This document shows, one piece after another, positions 1 to 8,562 of a DNA stretch of 55,657 bases. The stretch is from JBMORL01 sp049322335 (GTDB lineage Bacteria; Bacteroidota; Bacteroidia; Flavobacteriales_D; UBA2798), in the NCBI GenBank assembly GCA_049322335.1, contig JBMORL010000116.1, positions 1 to 55,657 on the forward strand, in the 5' to 3' direction. The number at the start of each line of letters is the position of its first letter. Positions within the stretch are counted from its first letter, which is position 1. A program made the position numbers and the translations under genes. Under the pieces are notes generated by a model that worked only from the letters and a program-made list of their open reading frames with translations, did no database searches and was not told where the DNA came from.

Positions 1-312
1 TTTGGCACCGATTTTATCACAAATTACATTGGCGGTAGAAGGAAAAACATAATCTCCTGTAATGGTTCCGCAAATAACCATATCAATTTCTTCAGCAGAT
101 ATTCCTCTTTTTTCAAGGATTTGATTAATGGCAGCTACCCCGATCTCGGAGCAGCCTTTCATTTCGCCTTTCAGAATTCTTCGTTCAGAAATGCCGGTGC
201 GGGTTTTTATCCATTCGTCTGAAGTATCCACAATGGTGGCCAGCTCATCATTGGTGAGCACATAGTCGGGGACGTATCCTCCGACAGCTGTGATAGCGGC
301 ACGGATTTTCAT
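1..312 (-). CDS. fabH: 3-oxoacyl-ACP synthase III (FabH), N-terminal part, cut by window edge
   Basis: FabH condenses acetyl-CoA (or a branched primer) with malonyl-ACP and so starts fatty acid synthesis in the cytoplasm. Only the first 104 residues lie in the window. The translation begins MKIRAAITAVGGYVPDYVLT and then shows the family signature DEWIKTRTGISERRI, which carries the conserved Thr and Arg that contact CoA. The catalytic Cys, His and Asn would lie beyond base 1 and cannot be checked. The ATG overlaps the plsX stop in an ATGA arrangement, so the two are translationally coupled. The order DUF177-rpmF-plsX-fabH is the standard bacterial one and supports the call. No sign of damage in the visible part. 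Confidence 0.93.
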   Translation of the reverse strand, partial: MKIRAAITAVGGYVPDYVLTNDELATIVDTSDEWIKTRTGISERRILKGEMKGCSEIGVAAINQILEKRGISAEEIDMVICGTITGDYVFPSTANVICDKIGAK

Positions 313-1250
313 TTTACAAATACTTCCTTAATTTTTTCGGGTATGCGGGCATTTACCACATCCCGTGTCAAAAGTATCATATTTTTGATTGCTTTGGTAT
401 TGGAAATACCATGAGCTATTACTACGTTGGAATTCACCCCCAAAACCGGGGTACCACCATAGTTTTCGTAGTTAAAACGGTCGAAGTACTCGTCTTTTAT
501 GCCTCTTTTTTTGACCAGGGAATACATTCCTTCGGCTTGTTTTAGCACTACATTACCGGTAAATCCGTCACAAACAATCACATCAGCTTTATCGATAAAT
601 AAGTCGCGGCCTTCCACGTTTCCAATAAAATTAAAATCAGAGGTATCTTTCATCAGTCCGAATGCTGCCTGTGCCAGGAGGCTTCCTTTTTCATCTTCTT
701 CGCCAATGTTCAGCAATCCCACACGCGGTTTTTTAATTCCATAAACATATTCGGCATAAATAGATCCCAAAACGGCAAACTGGTAAAGAACATCCGGCTT
801 GCAATCAGCGTTGGAGCCTACATCGAGAATGAAGTTATATCCTCCGTCAATTTTAGGTAAAACCGAAGTGATGCAGGGGCGAATAATTCCCGGGACATTG
901 TTTACGCTGTATATGGAACCCACCAGCATGGCGCCTGTATTTCCGGCACTGGCAAAAGCGTCAATTTCGCCTTTTTTAAGCATGCGAAACCCAACGGAAA
1001 TACCGGAATCGGGTTTTTGGGTGAGGATACGTGCGGGATGGTCGTTGAAGCTTACAATTTCTGTTGTATGAACGATACTGAATTCAGCATGGTCGGCTTT
1101 TTCCTTTTTAAGAATATCAAGAATTTTTTCCTTATCGCCTATAAGCACCAGTTCTACCTCAGCGGGCAATACTTTTCTTGCTTCGATGGCACCGGTAGTG
1201 GTTGCTTCGGGGGCGAAATCACCGCCCATTATGTCAATGCCTATCCTCAT
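309..1250 (-). CDS. plsX: Phosphate acyltransferase PlsX
   Basis: PlsX converts acyl-ACP and phosphate to acyl-phosphate, the acyl donor for the PlsY step of phospholipid synthesis; it works at the inner face of the membrane. The protein has 313 residues, normal for the family. It opens with IGIDIMGGDFAPEAT and contains SAGNTGAMLVG, ILDVGSNADCKPDVL, LLNIGEEDEKG and VIVCDGFTGNVVLK, all typical of PlsX. It sits between rpmF (68 bp upstream) and fabH (ATGA overlap). The start is the only ATG that places the MGGD motif at the usual distance from the N-terminus. Nothing unusual was seen. Confidence 0.96.
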   Translation of the reverse strand: MRIGIDIMGGDFAPEATTTGAIEARKVLPAEVELVLIGDKEKILDILKKEKADHAEFSIVHTTEIVSFNDHPARILTQKPDSGISVGFRMLKKGEIDAFASAGNTGAMLVGSIYSVNNVPGIIRPCITSVLPKIDGGYNFILDVGSNADCKPDVLYQFAVLGSIYAEYVYGIKKPRVGLLNIGEEDEKGSLLAQAAFGLMKDTSDFNFIGNVEGRDLFIDKADVIVCDGFTGNVVLKQAEGMYSLVKKRGIKDEYFDRFNYENYGGTPVLGVNSNVVIAHGISNTKAIKNMILLTRDVVNARIPEKIKEVFVK

Positions 1251-1318
1251 TCCTGGTTAAGTGGAAACCGGACAAAACTAAAAAAACATCTCAGAAATCC
1301 TTCAGCGAAGGCCAAAAC

Positions 1319-1510
1319 TTATGCAGTAGCCGTTTTATCGATCACCACTTTGCCCTTGTAATAGAGCTTATCTTCATGCCAATAAGCACGGTGATAAAGG
1401 TGTGGCTCACCGGTAGTTGGGCATATAGCAACATTGGCTGCAGAAGTTTTGTAATGGGTCCTTCTCTTATCTCTGCGCGTTTTTGAGTGTCTGCGTTTAG
1501 GATTTGGCAT
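1319..1510 (-). CDS. rpmF: 50S ribosomal protein L32
   Basis: L32 is a small protein of the large ribosomal subunit. The 63 residues begin MPNPKRRHSKTRRDKRRTHY, the L32 signature, followed by a short middle with ICPTTGEPHLYHRAYW. Only one Cys is present, so this is the form without a four-cysteine zinc ribbon, as is usual in this phylum (from memory). It lies 35 bp downstream of the DUF177 gene and 68 bp upstream of plsX, in the classical yceD-rpmF-plsX-fabH operon that ties translation to lipid synthesis. Confidence 0.96.
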   Translation of the reverse strand: MPNPKRRHSKTRRDKRRTHYKTSAANVAICPTTGEPHLYHRAYWHEDKLYYKGKVVIDKTATA

Positions 1511-1545
1511 GGCTCAACTTTTTTAAATATTAAACACTTTACTTA

Positions 1546-2058
1546 CTAATTCAATTTTATATTCTTTAAAACTTCCCAGCGGGGATCAATGTTGTTGTTC
1601 TCTTTTTTCGAAGTGTATTCGCTGATTTTTTTCAGCATTTCGGGATTGCATTTTCCTTTTTCGTGCTGTTTTTTGGCAGGAATGGAAAGAAGAATGAATT
1701 CATACAGCGGCTGAGCGATATTGATTTCGTGTTCACCGAAAGGAATAACAATAATTTCATCGGTATTTTCGAATTCCTCATTTCCGAATTTGTAAATGAG
1801 TTTTTCAGAAAATTCCAACGGTAGTTCCATTGGGTCGGCACATACATCGCAAAGAGCGCTGATAGTTCCCTTTACTTCGAAGATCAGTTCCAGCAGGGTG
1901 GATTTTTTATCGAGTGTAATCCGGCATTGCAGATTACCCTGACTGATCTCGGAGTTTTCAAAACATTCAAAGAACCGCTGGCCGGCTTCGAACTCAAATT
2001 CGTGGCGGCCAATGCTTAAGCCTGAAAACGGGATGGTGTATTTATCCAGGTAATTCAA
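1546..2058 (-). CDS. DUF177 (YceD-like) protein
   Basis: This 170-residue protein belongs to the YceD/DUF177 family, found upstream of rpmF in most bacteria. In other organisms it is linked to 23S rRNA accumulation, but its biochemical role is unsettled. The sequence shows a predicted metal-binding or redox pair CDVC at residues 70-73, inside a stretch (ISALCDVCADPMELPLEF) that is the best conserved part of the family. The N-terminus contains the typical FSGLSIGRHEFEFE. It is followed after 34 bp by rpmF. A second reading frame of 71 codons inside it is a shadow. Confidence 0.88.
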   Translation of the reverse strand: MNYLDKYTIPFSGLSIGRHEFEFEAGQRFFECFENSEISQGNLQCRITLDKKSTLLELIFEVKGTISALCDVCADPMELPLEFSEKLIYKFGNEEFENTDEIIVIPFGEHEINIAQPLYEFILLSIPAKKQHEKGKCNPEMLKKISEYTSKKENNNIDPRWEVLKNIKLN

Positions 2059-2134
2059 GCTGCTTCCGTTTTAAAGGACGGCAAAGGTATAAAAAAACGG
2101 CAAACTCTGAAGAAATTATTGTCTGCCGCGTAAA

Positions 2135-3202
2135 TTATTCGCCTTTTTCGGCCACTACCTGTACCTGAAGCGGATTGGCGTTGATTTCCTTATGAAATTT
2201 ACGGGCCAGGAATATTTCTTTGGCCAGGTAAACTGCGTTTCTGAAGGAAGCTTCGGAAGCTATGTTTTTCCCGCATAAATCGTAGCCTGTTCCGTGATCG
2301 GGAGAAGTTCTTACTACCGGCAAGCCAGCTGTAAAATTCACTCCTTCATCAAACGAAAGCGCTTTGAAAGGAGCTAATCCCTGGTCGTGGTACATAGCCA
2401 GAATACCATCAAAGTTTTTGAAATTTCCCGAACCGAATAATCCATCTGCCGCATAGGGGCCAATAGCCACTATATTTTCCTGTTTAGCCTGTTTTACTGC
2501 CGGCTCTATATGATTCCGGTCTTCTTCTCCCAACAGCCCGTTTTCACCGGCATGGGGATTCACTCCCAACACAGCAATTTTTGGTTTTCTTACTCCAAAA
2601 TCGCGGATGAGTGACTGATTCATCAAACGGATATATTTCAATACACGGTCTTTGGTTATTTTTTGTGACACAGCAGAAAGCGGAATATGGCCGGTAACAA
2701 CACCTACACGCAAATTTCCTCCCACCATCATCATCAAAGCCTCCTCCACATTTGAAAGGTTGGCCAGGTATTCGGTATGCCCGGGAAATTTAAACCGCTC
2801 GCTTTGCATCATGTTTTTATTGAGCGGGGCAGTAACCAACACATCTATTTTTCCTGCCGCAAGGTCTTTACAGGCAGCTTCCAGCGAACGCAACGCATAT
2901 TTTCCCCCGGTTTCGTTGGCTTGTCCCATATTTACAATCACTTCTTCTTCCCAACATGCCACCAGATTGGCTTTTTTAGGCTGTGCTTCGGCCGAATCGC
3001 GGATGAGATGAAAGTTGAATTCGTTGAGATTAAGATTCTTTTTATAGTAAGAAGCTATTTTGGAAGATCCGTATACCACCGGTGTAACATCCTGTAAAAC
3101 ACGGTTGTCGGCAAAAGTTTTGATAATCACTTCCATGCCTATACCATTTATATCGCCTATACTTACACCTACTTTTATCGTTCCGTCATTGGGATTTGCC
3201 AT
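2135..3202 (-). CDS. pdxA: 4-hydroxythreonine-4-phosphate dehydrogenase PdxA
   Basis: PdxA oxidises and decarboxylates 4-hydroxy-L-threonine 4-phosphate on the DXP-dependent route to pyridoxal 5-phosphate. The protein has 355 residues, slightly longer than the usual 330. Three metal-binding His motifs are visible: FPGHTEYLA, GVNPHAGENGLLG and MYHDQGLAPFKAL. The N-terminus VGVSIGDINGIGMEVIIKTF is typical. The last 20 or so residues (ANPLQVQVVAEKGE) form an uncommon tail. It lies upstream of DUF177 on the same strand with a 76 bp gap, so it may head the operon. A TAnnTTTG box sits just upstream. Confidence 0.95.
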   Translation of the reverse strand: MANPNDGTIKVGVSIGDINGIGMEVIIKTFADNRVLQDVTPVVYGSSKIASYYKKNLNLNEFNFHLIRDSAEAQPKKANLVACWEEEVIVNMGQANETGGKYALRSLEAACKDLAAGKIDVLVTAPLNKNMMQSERFKFPGHTEYLANLSNVEEALMMMVGGNLRVGVVTGHIPLSAVSQKITKDRVLKYIRLMNQSLIRDFGVRKPKIAVLGVNPHAGENGLLGEEDRNHIEPAVKQAKQENIVAIGPYAADGLFGSGNFKNFDGILAMYHDQGLAPFKALSFDEGVNFTAGLPVVRTSPDHGTGYDLCGKNIASEASFRNAVYLAKEIFLARKFHKEINANPLQVQVVAEKGE

Positions 3203-3219
3203 GATTGATTTTATTTATG

Positions 3220-3227
3220 CAAATGTA
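3220..3227 (-). promoter_or_regulatory. Putative -7 box upstream of pdxA
   Basis: On the minus strand the octamer reads TACATTTG, a full match to the Bacteroidota -7 consensus TAnnTTTG. Transcription would start about ten bases before the pdxA ATG at 3202. No clear TTG was found at the -33 position, so the assignment rests on one box. Confidence 0.4.
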
Positions 3228-3405
3228 AGAATATACATGGGAAGCCGATAAAATTGCCAATAATACAATGAGAAGAGCCGGAGATGTAAAAAACTTGATT
3301 TTTACGGGAAAATAATGCAACCTTTACCGTTAAATAGTGGTCGTATTTTCATTGTGCACCTAAAATAAATTGAGTAAATTAGTGTTATATAAGAAAGCTT
3401 TACTA

Positions 3406-6090
3406 ATGAACCGGATTATACTGTTATTATTTTCCCTGCTGGTTTCAGGTATTTCTTTCTCTACACATAACCGTGCGGGAGAAATTACCTATGAACATAA
3501 ATTCGGGCATACATATGAAGTAACCATCCGTATCTGTTCGAATGAAGGCGCTAATATTGCCGACCGTCCCGAACTGGAAATATTCTGGGGAGACGGAAGT
3601 CGCGATACGCTGGCAAGACTATCTGAAATTCCCCAACCTTCCATTGGTTCTTTTAACGGAAGTGAAAATATTTATAAAGGCACTCACACCTACCCCGGAC
3701 CCGGCACTTACAAGATAGAGGTACTCGACCCTAACCGCAATACGGGAATTTTAAATATTCAGAATTCAGTGAACGTAGCCTTTTGTGTTCGCACCACACT
3801 GATCATCGATGCATTTAATGTGGGCAACAACTCCTGCCAACCGCAGGAATTTCCCTGTCCCGAAATAGGTTGTGTGGGTGTTCCCTATTGCTACAATGCA
3901 GCAGCCTACGATCCTGACGGGGATAGCTTATCCTATTCCCTGGTTCCATGTATGGAGGGAAACCAAAATGACAATGGTTGTGATATTCTTGCGTTGGGGG
4001 TTGTTTATGATTATCCGCATACCGTTGGCGGAGGAACCATTAGCATCGACCCTGAAAACGGAACAGTTTGCTGGGATTCTCCGCAGATACAGGGAGAATA
4101 CAATTTTGCAGTAGCTATTACCGAATGGCAATATGGTGTGCAACGCGGAATTGTTATACGTGATATACAGGTAACCATTCTTGGCAATTGCTCCAACGAT
4201 CCTCCATCTATTACAGACATTGATGATACCTGTGTGGTAGCGGGTGCTTCGTTAAGCGGAACAGTAACGGCCACTGATCCCAATGGCGACAATGTTGTAA
4301 TAGAAGCAACAGGGCAGCCGTTTGATGAGACCATTTCCCCGGCTACTTTTTCACAACCCAGCACAGCCACACCCACCACGGGGACATTCAACTGGAATAC
4401 TGACTGTTCACACATCCGCAACTGGCCTTACCAGGTTATTTTTATTGCCGAGGACAATGATCCTGTTGTTCCGCTGATAGATGTTTCTTCCTTCAATATC
4501 AACGTAAATCCGCCCCCCGTTACCGGGCTTACTGTAAATCCCCTTGGCAACAGCATGAACCTGTCATGGGATACCTGTTCGTGCGACAATATCAAAGGCT
4601 ATAAAATTTACCGGAAGCTGGGTTCAGGCGGAGCTACTCCATCCGGCTGTTGCGATGCCAATACCGCTACGGCAATGGGATACACGTTAGTAGGCACCAA
4701 TATTGGCCACACCAATACTACTTTTACCGACAACAGCGGCCTTATTCTCGGGCAACAGTATTGTTATGTGGTAGTGGTGTATATGACTGACGGGGCGGTG
4801 AGCTGCCCTTCCAGCGAAGTATGTGATGAACTCAATCTTGATTTTCCGGTAATGATCAATGTATCAGTGGGAGAAACGGATCTTGTAAATGGTATCGATA
4901 CGGTTCGCTGGTTTCATCCAACAGAACTGGATACCAATTCACAGTTTCCCGGGCCTTACCAGTATAAAATTTACCAGTATAACGGTTTCGGCATACCTGC
5001 AACATTGATATTTACAACACCATCTGAAGATTCATTATGGGAAGTGCAGGATGAACTCATTGTTACTTCAGCCTTGTCCAACCCCATGAATACGGATGCT
5101 ATTCCTCACACTTATAAAGCTGAGTTGTGGTATACTCATCCTCAACAGGGGCTGCAACCTGTCGGATCCACCAGCAATGCCTCTTCTGTATTTGTTACGC
5201 TGGTACCTTCTGATAATGCCATTGATGTTACCTGGCAATGCAATGTGCCATGGACCAATACGCTGTATGAAGTGTATAAGGAAACGTTTGCCGGATCAGG
5301 CATCTTTAACCTGCTGGGTACAACTACGGCCAACAATTACCTTGACACCGGACTGATCAATGGTGTTACCTATTGTTATAAAGTGAAAAGTATTGGCTCT
5401 TACTCTTCTCCGCAAATCCCCAGTCCGTTAGTTAACTGGAGTGAGGAAGAATGTGAAGAACCGGTAGACATGACACCACCCTGTGCTCCCGAACTCACAC
5501 TGGATTCGGATTGCTTTATTCCCATCAACATTCTTACCTGGAATAATCCGAACAACAGTTGTGCGGATGATGTGATGTCGTATAATCTTTATTTTACTCC
5601 TGTAGAAGGCGAACCGTTTCAACTGCTGATGACATTCAGCCTGAACACCGATACTACCATCACCCATCTTGTTTTGCCCGACACCAGCATTGCCGGTTGT
5701 TATTATGTGACAGCCGTTGATTCTGTTCAATACGGAAATGAAAGCGAGCCGAGCAATATTGTTTGTGCAGATAACTGTCCGAATTATTCTTTGCCCAATG
5801 TGTTTTCTCCCAATGGTGACGGTTTCAATGATTTGTTTATTCCTTTCCCTTATCGCTATATTGAAAGTATTGAATTAAGAATATACAATCGCTGGGGACA
5901 GGTTATTTTTGAATCTACGGACCCTGATATTTTGTGGAACGGAAAAAGCATGGAAAACAATCAGGATGTTCCCGAGGGAGTTTATTATTATTACTGCAAG
6001 GTGAATACCATTCGTTTGGCCGGTATCGATCCGGTGGAGCTTACCGGGTTCTTTCATTTATTCAGGGATGGCGGAAGCGGAGGAAATTAA
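3406..6090 (+). CDS. Secreted protein with T9SS type B (CHU_C, gliding-associated) C-terminal domain
   Basis: A large exported protein (894 residues from the ATG at 3406) probably anchored to or released at the cell surface by type IX secretion. A signal peptide is clear (MNRIILLLFSLLVSGISFS). The mature protein begins THNRAGEITYEHKFG, a start seen in many CHU_C proteins. The middle holds cysteine-rich, PKD or Ig-like and fibronectin-III-like modules (for example LTVNPLGNSMNLSWDTC and YKIYRKLGSG). The end carries LPNVFSPNGDGFNDLFIP, IYNRWGQVIFES and VPEGVYYYYCKV, the hallmarks of the TIGR04131-type sorting domain. A longer frame opens with TTG at 3370, but the ATG gives a clean signal peptide. 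The stop overlaps ribE by one base. The ligand or partner is unknown; adhesin-like roles are common in such proteins. Confidence 0.9.
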   Translation: MNRIILLLFSLLVSGISFSTHNRAGEITYEHKFGHTYEVTIRICSNEGANIADRPELEIFWGDGSRDTLARLSEIPQPSIGSFNGSENIYKGTHTYPGPGTYKIEVLDPNRNTGILNIQNSVNVAFCVRTTLIIDAFNVGNNSCQPQEFPCPEIGCVGVPYCYNAAAYDPDGDSLSYSLVPCMEGNQNDNGCDILALGVVYDYPHTVGGGTISIDPENGTVCWDSPQIQGEYNFAVAITEWQYGVQRGIVIRDIQVTILGNCSNDPPSITDIDDTCVVAGASLSGTVTATDPNGDNVVIEATGQPFDETISPATFSQPSTATPTTGTFNWNTDCSHIRNWPYQVIFIAEDNDPVVPLIDVSSFNINVNPPPVTGLTVNPLGNSMNLSWDTCSCDNIKGYKIYRKLGSGGATPSGCCDANTATAMGYTLVGTNIGHTNTTFTDNSGLILGQQYCYVVVVYMTDGAVSCPSSEVCDELNLDFPVMINVSVGETDLVNGIDTVRWFHPTELDTNSQFPGPYQYKIYQYNGFGIPATLIFTTPSEDSLWEVQDELIVTSALSNPMNTDAIPHTYKAELWYTHPQQGLQPVGSTSNASSVFVTLVPSDNAIDVTWQCNVPWTNTLYEVYKETFAGSGIFNLLGTTTANNYLDTGLINGVTYCYKVKSIGSYSSPQIPSPLVNWSEEECEEPVDMTPPCAPELTLDSDCFIPINILTWNNPNNSCADDVMSYNLYFTPVEGEPFQLLMTFSLNTDTTITHLVLPDTSIAGCYYVTAVDSVQYGNESEPSNIVCADNCPNYSLPNVFSPNGDGFNDLFIPFPYRYIESIELRIYNRWGQVIFESTDPDILWNGKSMENNQDVPEGVYYYYCKVNTIRLAGIDPVELTGFFHLFRDGGSGGN

Positions 6091-6674
6091 TGTTCACAGG
6101 AATTATTGAGGCGGCCGGTATAGTGAAGAAGCTGGAAAAGGAAAACAGCAATCTTCATTTGCATATTCAATCTTCTGTTTCACCCGAATTAAAAATCGAC
6201 CAAAGCGTGGCTCATAACGGGGTTTGCCTTACTGTAGTTGAGGTGAAAAATGATATTCATGTGGTGACAGCCATTAAAGAAACTCTTGATAAGTCCAATA
6301 TCGGTTTACTGAAAGAAGGATCCCTCATCAATCTTGAACGTTGCATGAAACTGAATGATCGTCTTGACGGCCATATTGTACAGGGACATGTGGATCAGAC
6401 TGCACTATGCACCGGTATAAAAGAAGAAAACGGCAGCTGGCGGTTTACATTCAGCTATGATGCTTCCAAAGGAAATGTTACGGTGGAGAAAGGATCGGTT
6501 ACTGTAAACGGAGTGAGTTTAACCGTAGTGGATTCAGGAAAAGACTATTTTTCTGTGGCTATTATTCCCTACACGTTTGAGCATACCAATTTTAAATCGC
6601 TGAAAAAAGGAGATGCTGTTAATCTCGAGTTTGATATTATCGGGAAATATGTGGCGAGACTGATGGGGAATTAA
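6090..6674 (+). CDS. ribE: Riboflavin synthase alpha chain
   Basis: Riboflavin synthase dismutates two 6,7-dimethyl-8-ribityllumazine molecules to riboflavin. The 194-residue protein has the family's internal duplication: the first lumazine-binding half starts MFTGIIEAAGIVK and contains SVAHNGVCLTVVEV; the second starts GHIVQGHVDQTA and contains KGSVTVNGVSLTVV. The start is fixed by the MFTGII signature. It overlaps the stop of the upstream secreted protein in TAATG, with GGAGG nine bases before the ATG, an unusually good ribosome-binding site for this phylum. It converges with the gene at 6671-7177, overlapping its end by four bases. Some databases call this gene ribC. Confidence 0.96.
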   Translation: MFTGIIEAAGIVKKLEKENSNLHLHIQSSVSPELKIDQSVAHNGVCLTVVEVKNDIHVVTAIKETLDKSNIGLLKEGSLINLERCMKLNDRLDGHIVQGHVDQTALCTGIKEENGSWRFTFSYDASKGNVTVEKGSVTVNGVSLTVVDSGKDYFSVAIIPYTFEHTNFKSLKKGDAVNLEFDIIGKYVARLMGN

Positions 6675-7177
6675 CGCGCCTGTTTGGCTGCCTCAATAAT
6701 AATAGGCATCAGTTTTACCATCAGCCCAATAACAAGTAGTATTGAAATGATAATCAATATTCCGTTGATTAACCAGAAGTTCTTAAAAGATTTGAACCCG
6801 CTGACAAGTGTAGAAGGATCATCAGAAACAGCAGCCATTCCAAAGTTTTTCCCGGATTTAAACAATTGCAGCATGGAGAAAAACTGAACCACACAGATAA
6901 CTGAAGCAATAATCATCAGCACTTTTGCCATAGGCCAGATTTCTTCAAATAATTTTCGCGCTTCCGGGGCTTCACGTTTCAGTCCTTTTATTACCTCGGT
7001 ATAAATTTCATCACCTGCCAGTCCGAACACCAGGCCCATAATCAATACACCAAGGCCGGTAAATATCATAATGATAATGGCATATGTTTTCATCCATGTG
7101 GCAGAATTTTTAAATTGTACCTTTTGGTCTTCCAAAAGAATTCCGCCTGAGTTATAGTTATTATCAATGGTTTCCAT
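6671..7177 (-). CDS. DUF5362-like small membrane protein
   Basis: A 168-residue protein with three hydrophobic segments (about residues 32-54, 85-106 and 135-158) and a short charged N-terminus METIDNNYN. Between the second and third segments lies a cytosolic or periplasmic loop with FKSGKNFGMAAVSDD. The length and layout resemble DUF5362 proteins of Bacteroidota; the assignment is from memory. The second Met was chosen as start because the neighbouring paralogue starts MET in the same way; an ATG two codons earlier is possible. The two genes are only 15 bp apart on the same strand and are likely co-transcribed. Function unknown. Confidence 0.68.
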   Translation of the reverse strand: METIDNNYNSGGILLEDQKVQFKNSATWMKTYAIIIMIFTGLGVLIMGLVFGLAGDEIYTEVIKGLKREAPEARKLFEEIWPMAKVLMIIASVICVVQFFSMLQLFKSGKNFGMAAVSDDPSTLVSGFKSFKNFWLINGILIIISILLVIGLMVKLMPIIIEAAKQAR

Positions 7178-7192
7178 AATCAAAAATTATTT

Positions 7193-7579
7193 TTATTTCA
7201 TCATTAATGCACCGGCTAATCCACCCACGATGCCGAGAATAATACTTACAAAAATCATTATGCAGGTAATGAGAAAATAAAGTTGCACTTTACTCATAGC
7301 CGTAGTAAGCGATTGTGCGTCCCGCGCAGCGACAAACTTATTGAAAGCCGAGGCTGACTGCATCAGCATGATAGCTGCATACAAACCTACACCATTCGTG
7401 ATAAGGTTAATTAATCCCTGGAGTGGTTGTTGCGCAAGTGTTCCAAACGCGCCCAGCACACCAAATCCTCCACCGATTATTCCCATGATGGCTACAAAAA
7501 GCATCCATCCGTACATAGACCGGATTTCCTTAACCGCTTCTTCGGGAAAGGAATTGTTTGACTGATCGACTGTTTCCAT
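7193..7579 (-). CDS. Small membrane protein, relative of its downstream neighbour
   Basis: From the ATG at 7579 the protein has 128 residues and three membrane segments (GWMLFVAIMGIIGGGFGVLG, a middle segment around GLYAAIMLMQ, and a Gly-rich last one). It shares with the gene at 6671-7177 the METxD start, the same number and spacing of segments, and a similar loop before the last segment (FVAARDAQSLTTAMSKVQLYFLI against a DPSTLVSGF-like loop). This points to a local duplication. An upstream frame extension to 7633 is not supported by a signal or conserved start. Function unknown. Confidence 0.62.
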   Translation of the reverse strand: METVDQSNNSFPEEAVKEIRSMYGWMLFVAIMGIIGGGFGVLGAFGTLAQQPLQGLINLITNGVGLYAAIMLMQSASAFNKFVAARDAQSLTTAMSKVQLYFLITCIMIFVSIILGIVGGLAGALMMK

Positions 7580-7649
7580 TGTTAAGGTTGATTTAAACCG
7601 GTGACCAAGATAAAAAAAATTCATACATTTCACATATTAATTTACGGCA

Positions 7650-8561
7650 ATGGAAACTATTTTATTAAGTATCGGTCTTCTGGCAGGATGTATAGCCGTT
7701 ATGCTCTTTTTCATGTCTGTTCTCCGGAAAGTAAAAAACCGCAGGGGCAAAGGCAGGATTCAGTGGACAGGGCTTTGCAACAGCGATATTGTAGTGGCCA
7801 GCGAAGTGGGGCATGCGGCAGGGGAAGGAGATGTTGATTTTCATTTGAGAGTACGATGGTTTGATCCGGAAAACGGAAAAATGAAATTTATCCGGGTCTA
7901 TGAAGACATGAAATGCAATGGTTATTCAGGCGGCTTTATTGTGCTTTCGGGAAAAAATAATATCGTTTTGCTGGATGGAGAAACCGCTGAAGAAATAATA
8001 AATACAAAAAAAAATAAAAACCGGGGTTCGGGAAAAGAACGAATAGTAAAAACTGAATTTGACACAGCAAAAAATGAATACTCGCTGGTTACTGAGTCGG
8101 GAATACGGTATACAGAAAAAATTCCTGTAAAACCACGGAATACTTCAAAAGTAAATCCAAAGCCTGAAAACGGGAATTATGTATTACGTCAACATGGCGA
8201 AAACGAAACTAAAATTTTAACTGTTAACGGACACGAAGTAAAAGATCAGTTTTTTATTGACGGGCAAATTATTTATTCTGATGAGAAATTGTGTCTTGTA
8301 TTGCATAAAAAGACGCTGGAGAAAACAGGTAAAATTCTTGTAAGCGGTGTTTCGGCAGCCGGAAAAGTTCTGTGGGCCATTTCTCAAAACCAAATGGGAG
8401 TAAAACATCATTATGACGAAGACAGGGATGAAGCCGCCCGTTACAAAGAAAGTATTGTCTGCGGAAACGGATTGGTTATGCTGGTATTTGAATGCCGGCA
8501 CAGTTCGCTTGTTATGATTGACATTCAGCAGGGAAATGTACGCTGGAAAGCCAACGGATAA
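7650..8561 (+). CDS. Hypothetical membrane-anchored protein
   Basis: The 303-residue protein starts with one membrane segment (about residues 3-26, METILLSIGLLAGCIAVMLF) followed by a basic stop-transfer stretch KVKNRRGKGR. The rest is soluble and beta-rich. The second half has lines such as GKILVSGVSAAGKVLWAI and DIQQGNVRWKANG that look like blades of a PQQ-type propeller, though too few for a full propeller. It is divergent from the small membrane gene pair (16 bp beyond the longer frame) and ends 1 bp before the aspS stop on the other strand. I do not recognise the family. Confidence 0.7.
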   Translation: METILLSIGLLAGCIAVMLFFMSVLRKVKNRRGKGRIQWTGLCNSDIVVASEVGHAAGEGDVDFHLRVRWFDPENGKMKFIRVYEDMKCNGYSGGFIVLSGKNNIVLLDGETAEEIINTKKNKNRGSGKERIVKTEFDTAKNEYSLVTESGIRYTEKIPVKPRNTSKVNPKPENGNYVLRQHGENETKILTVNGHEVKDQFFIDGQIIYSDEKLCLVLHKKTLEKTGKILVSGVSAAGKVLWAISQNQMGVKHHYDEDRDEAARYKESIVCGNGLVMLVFECRHSSLVMIDIQQGNVRWKANG

Positions 8562-8562
8562 A

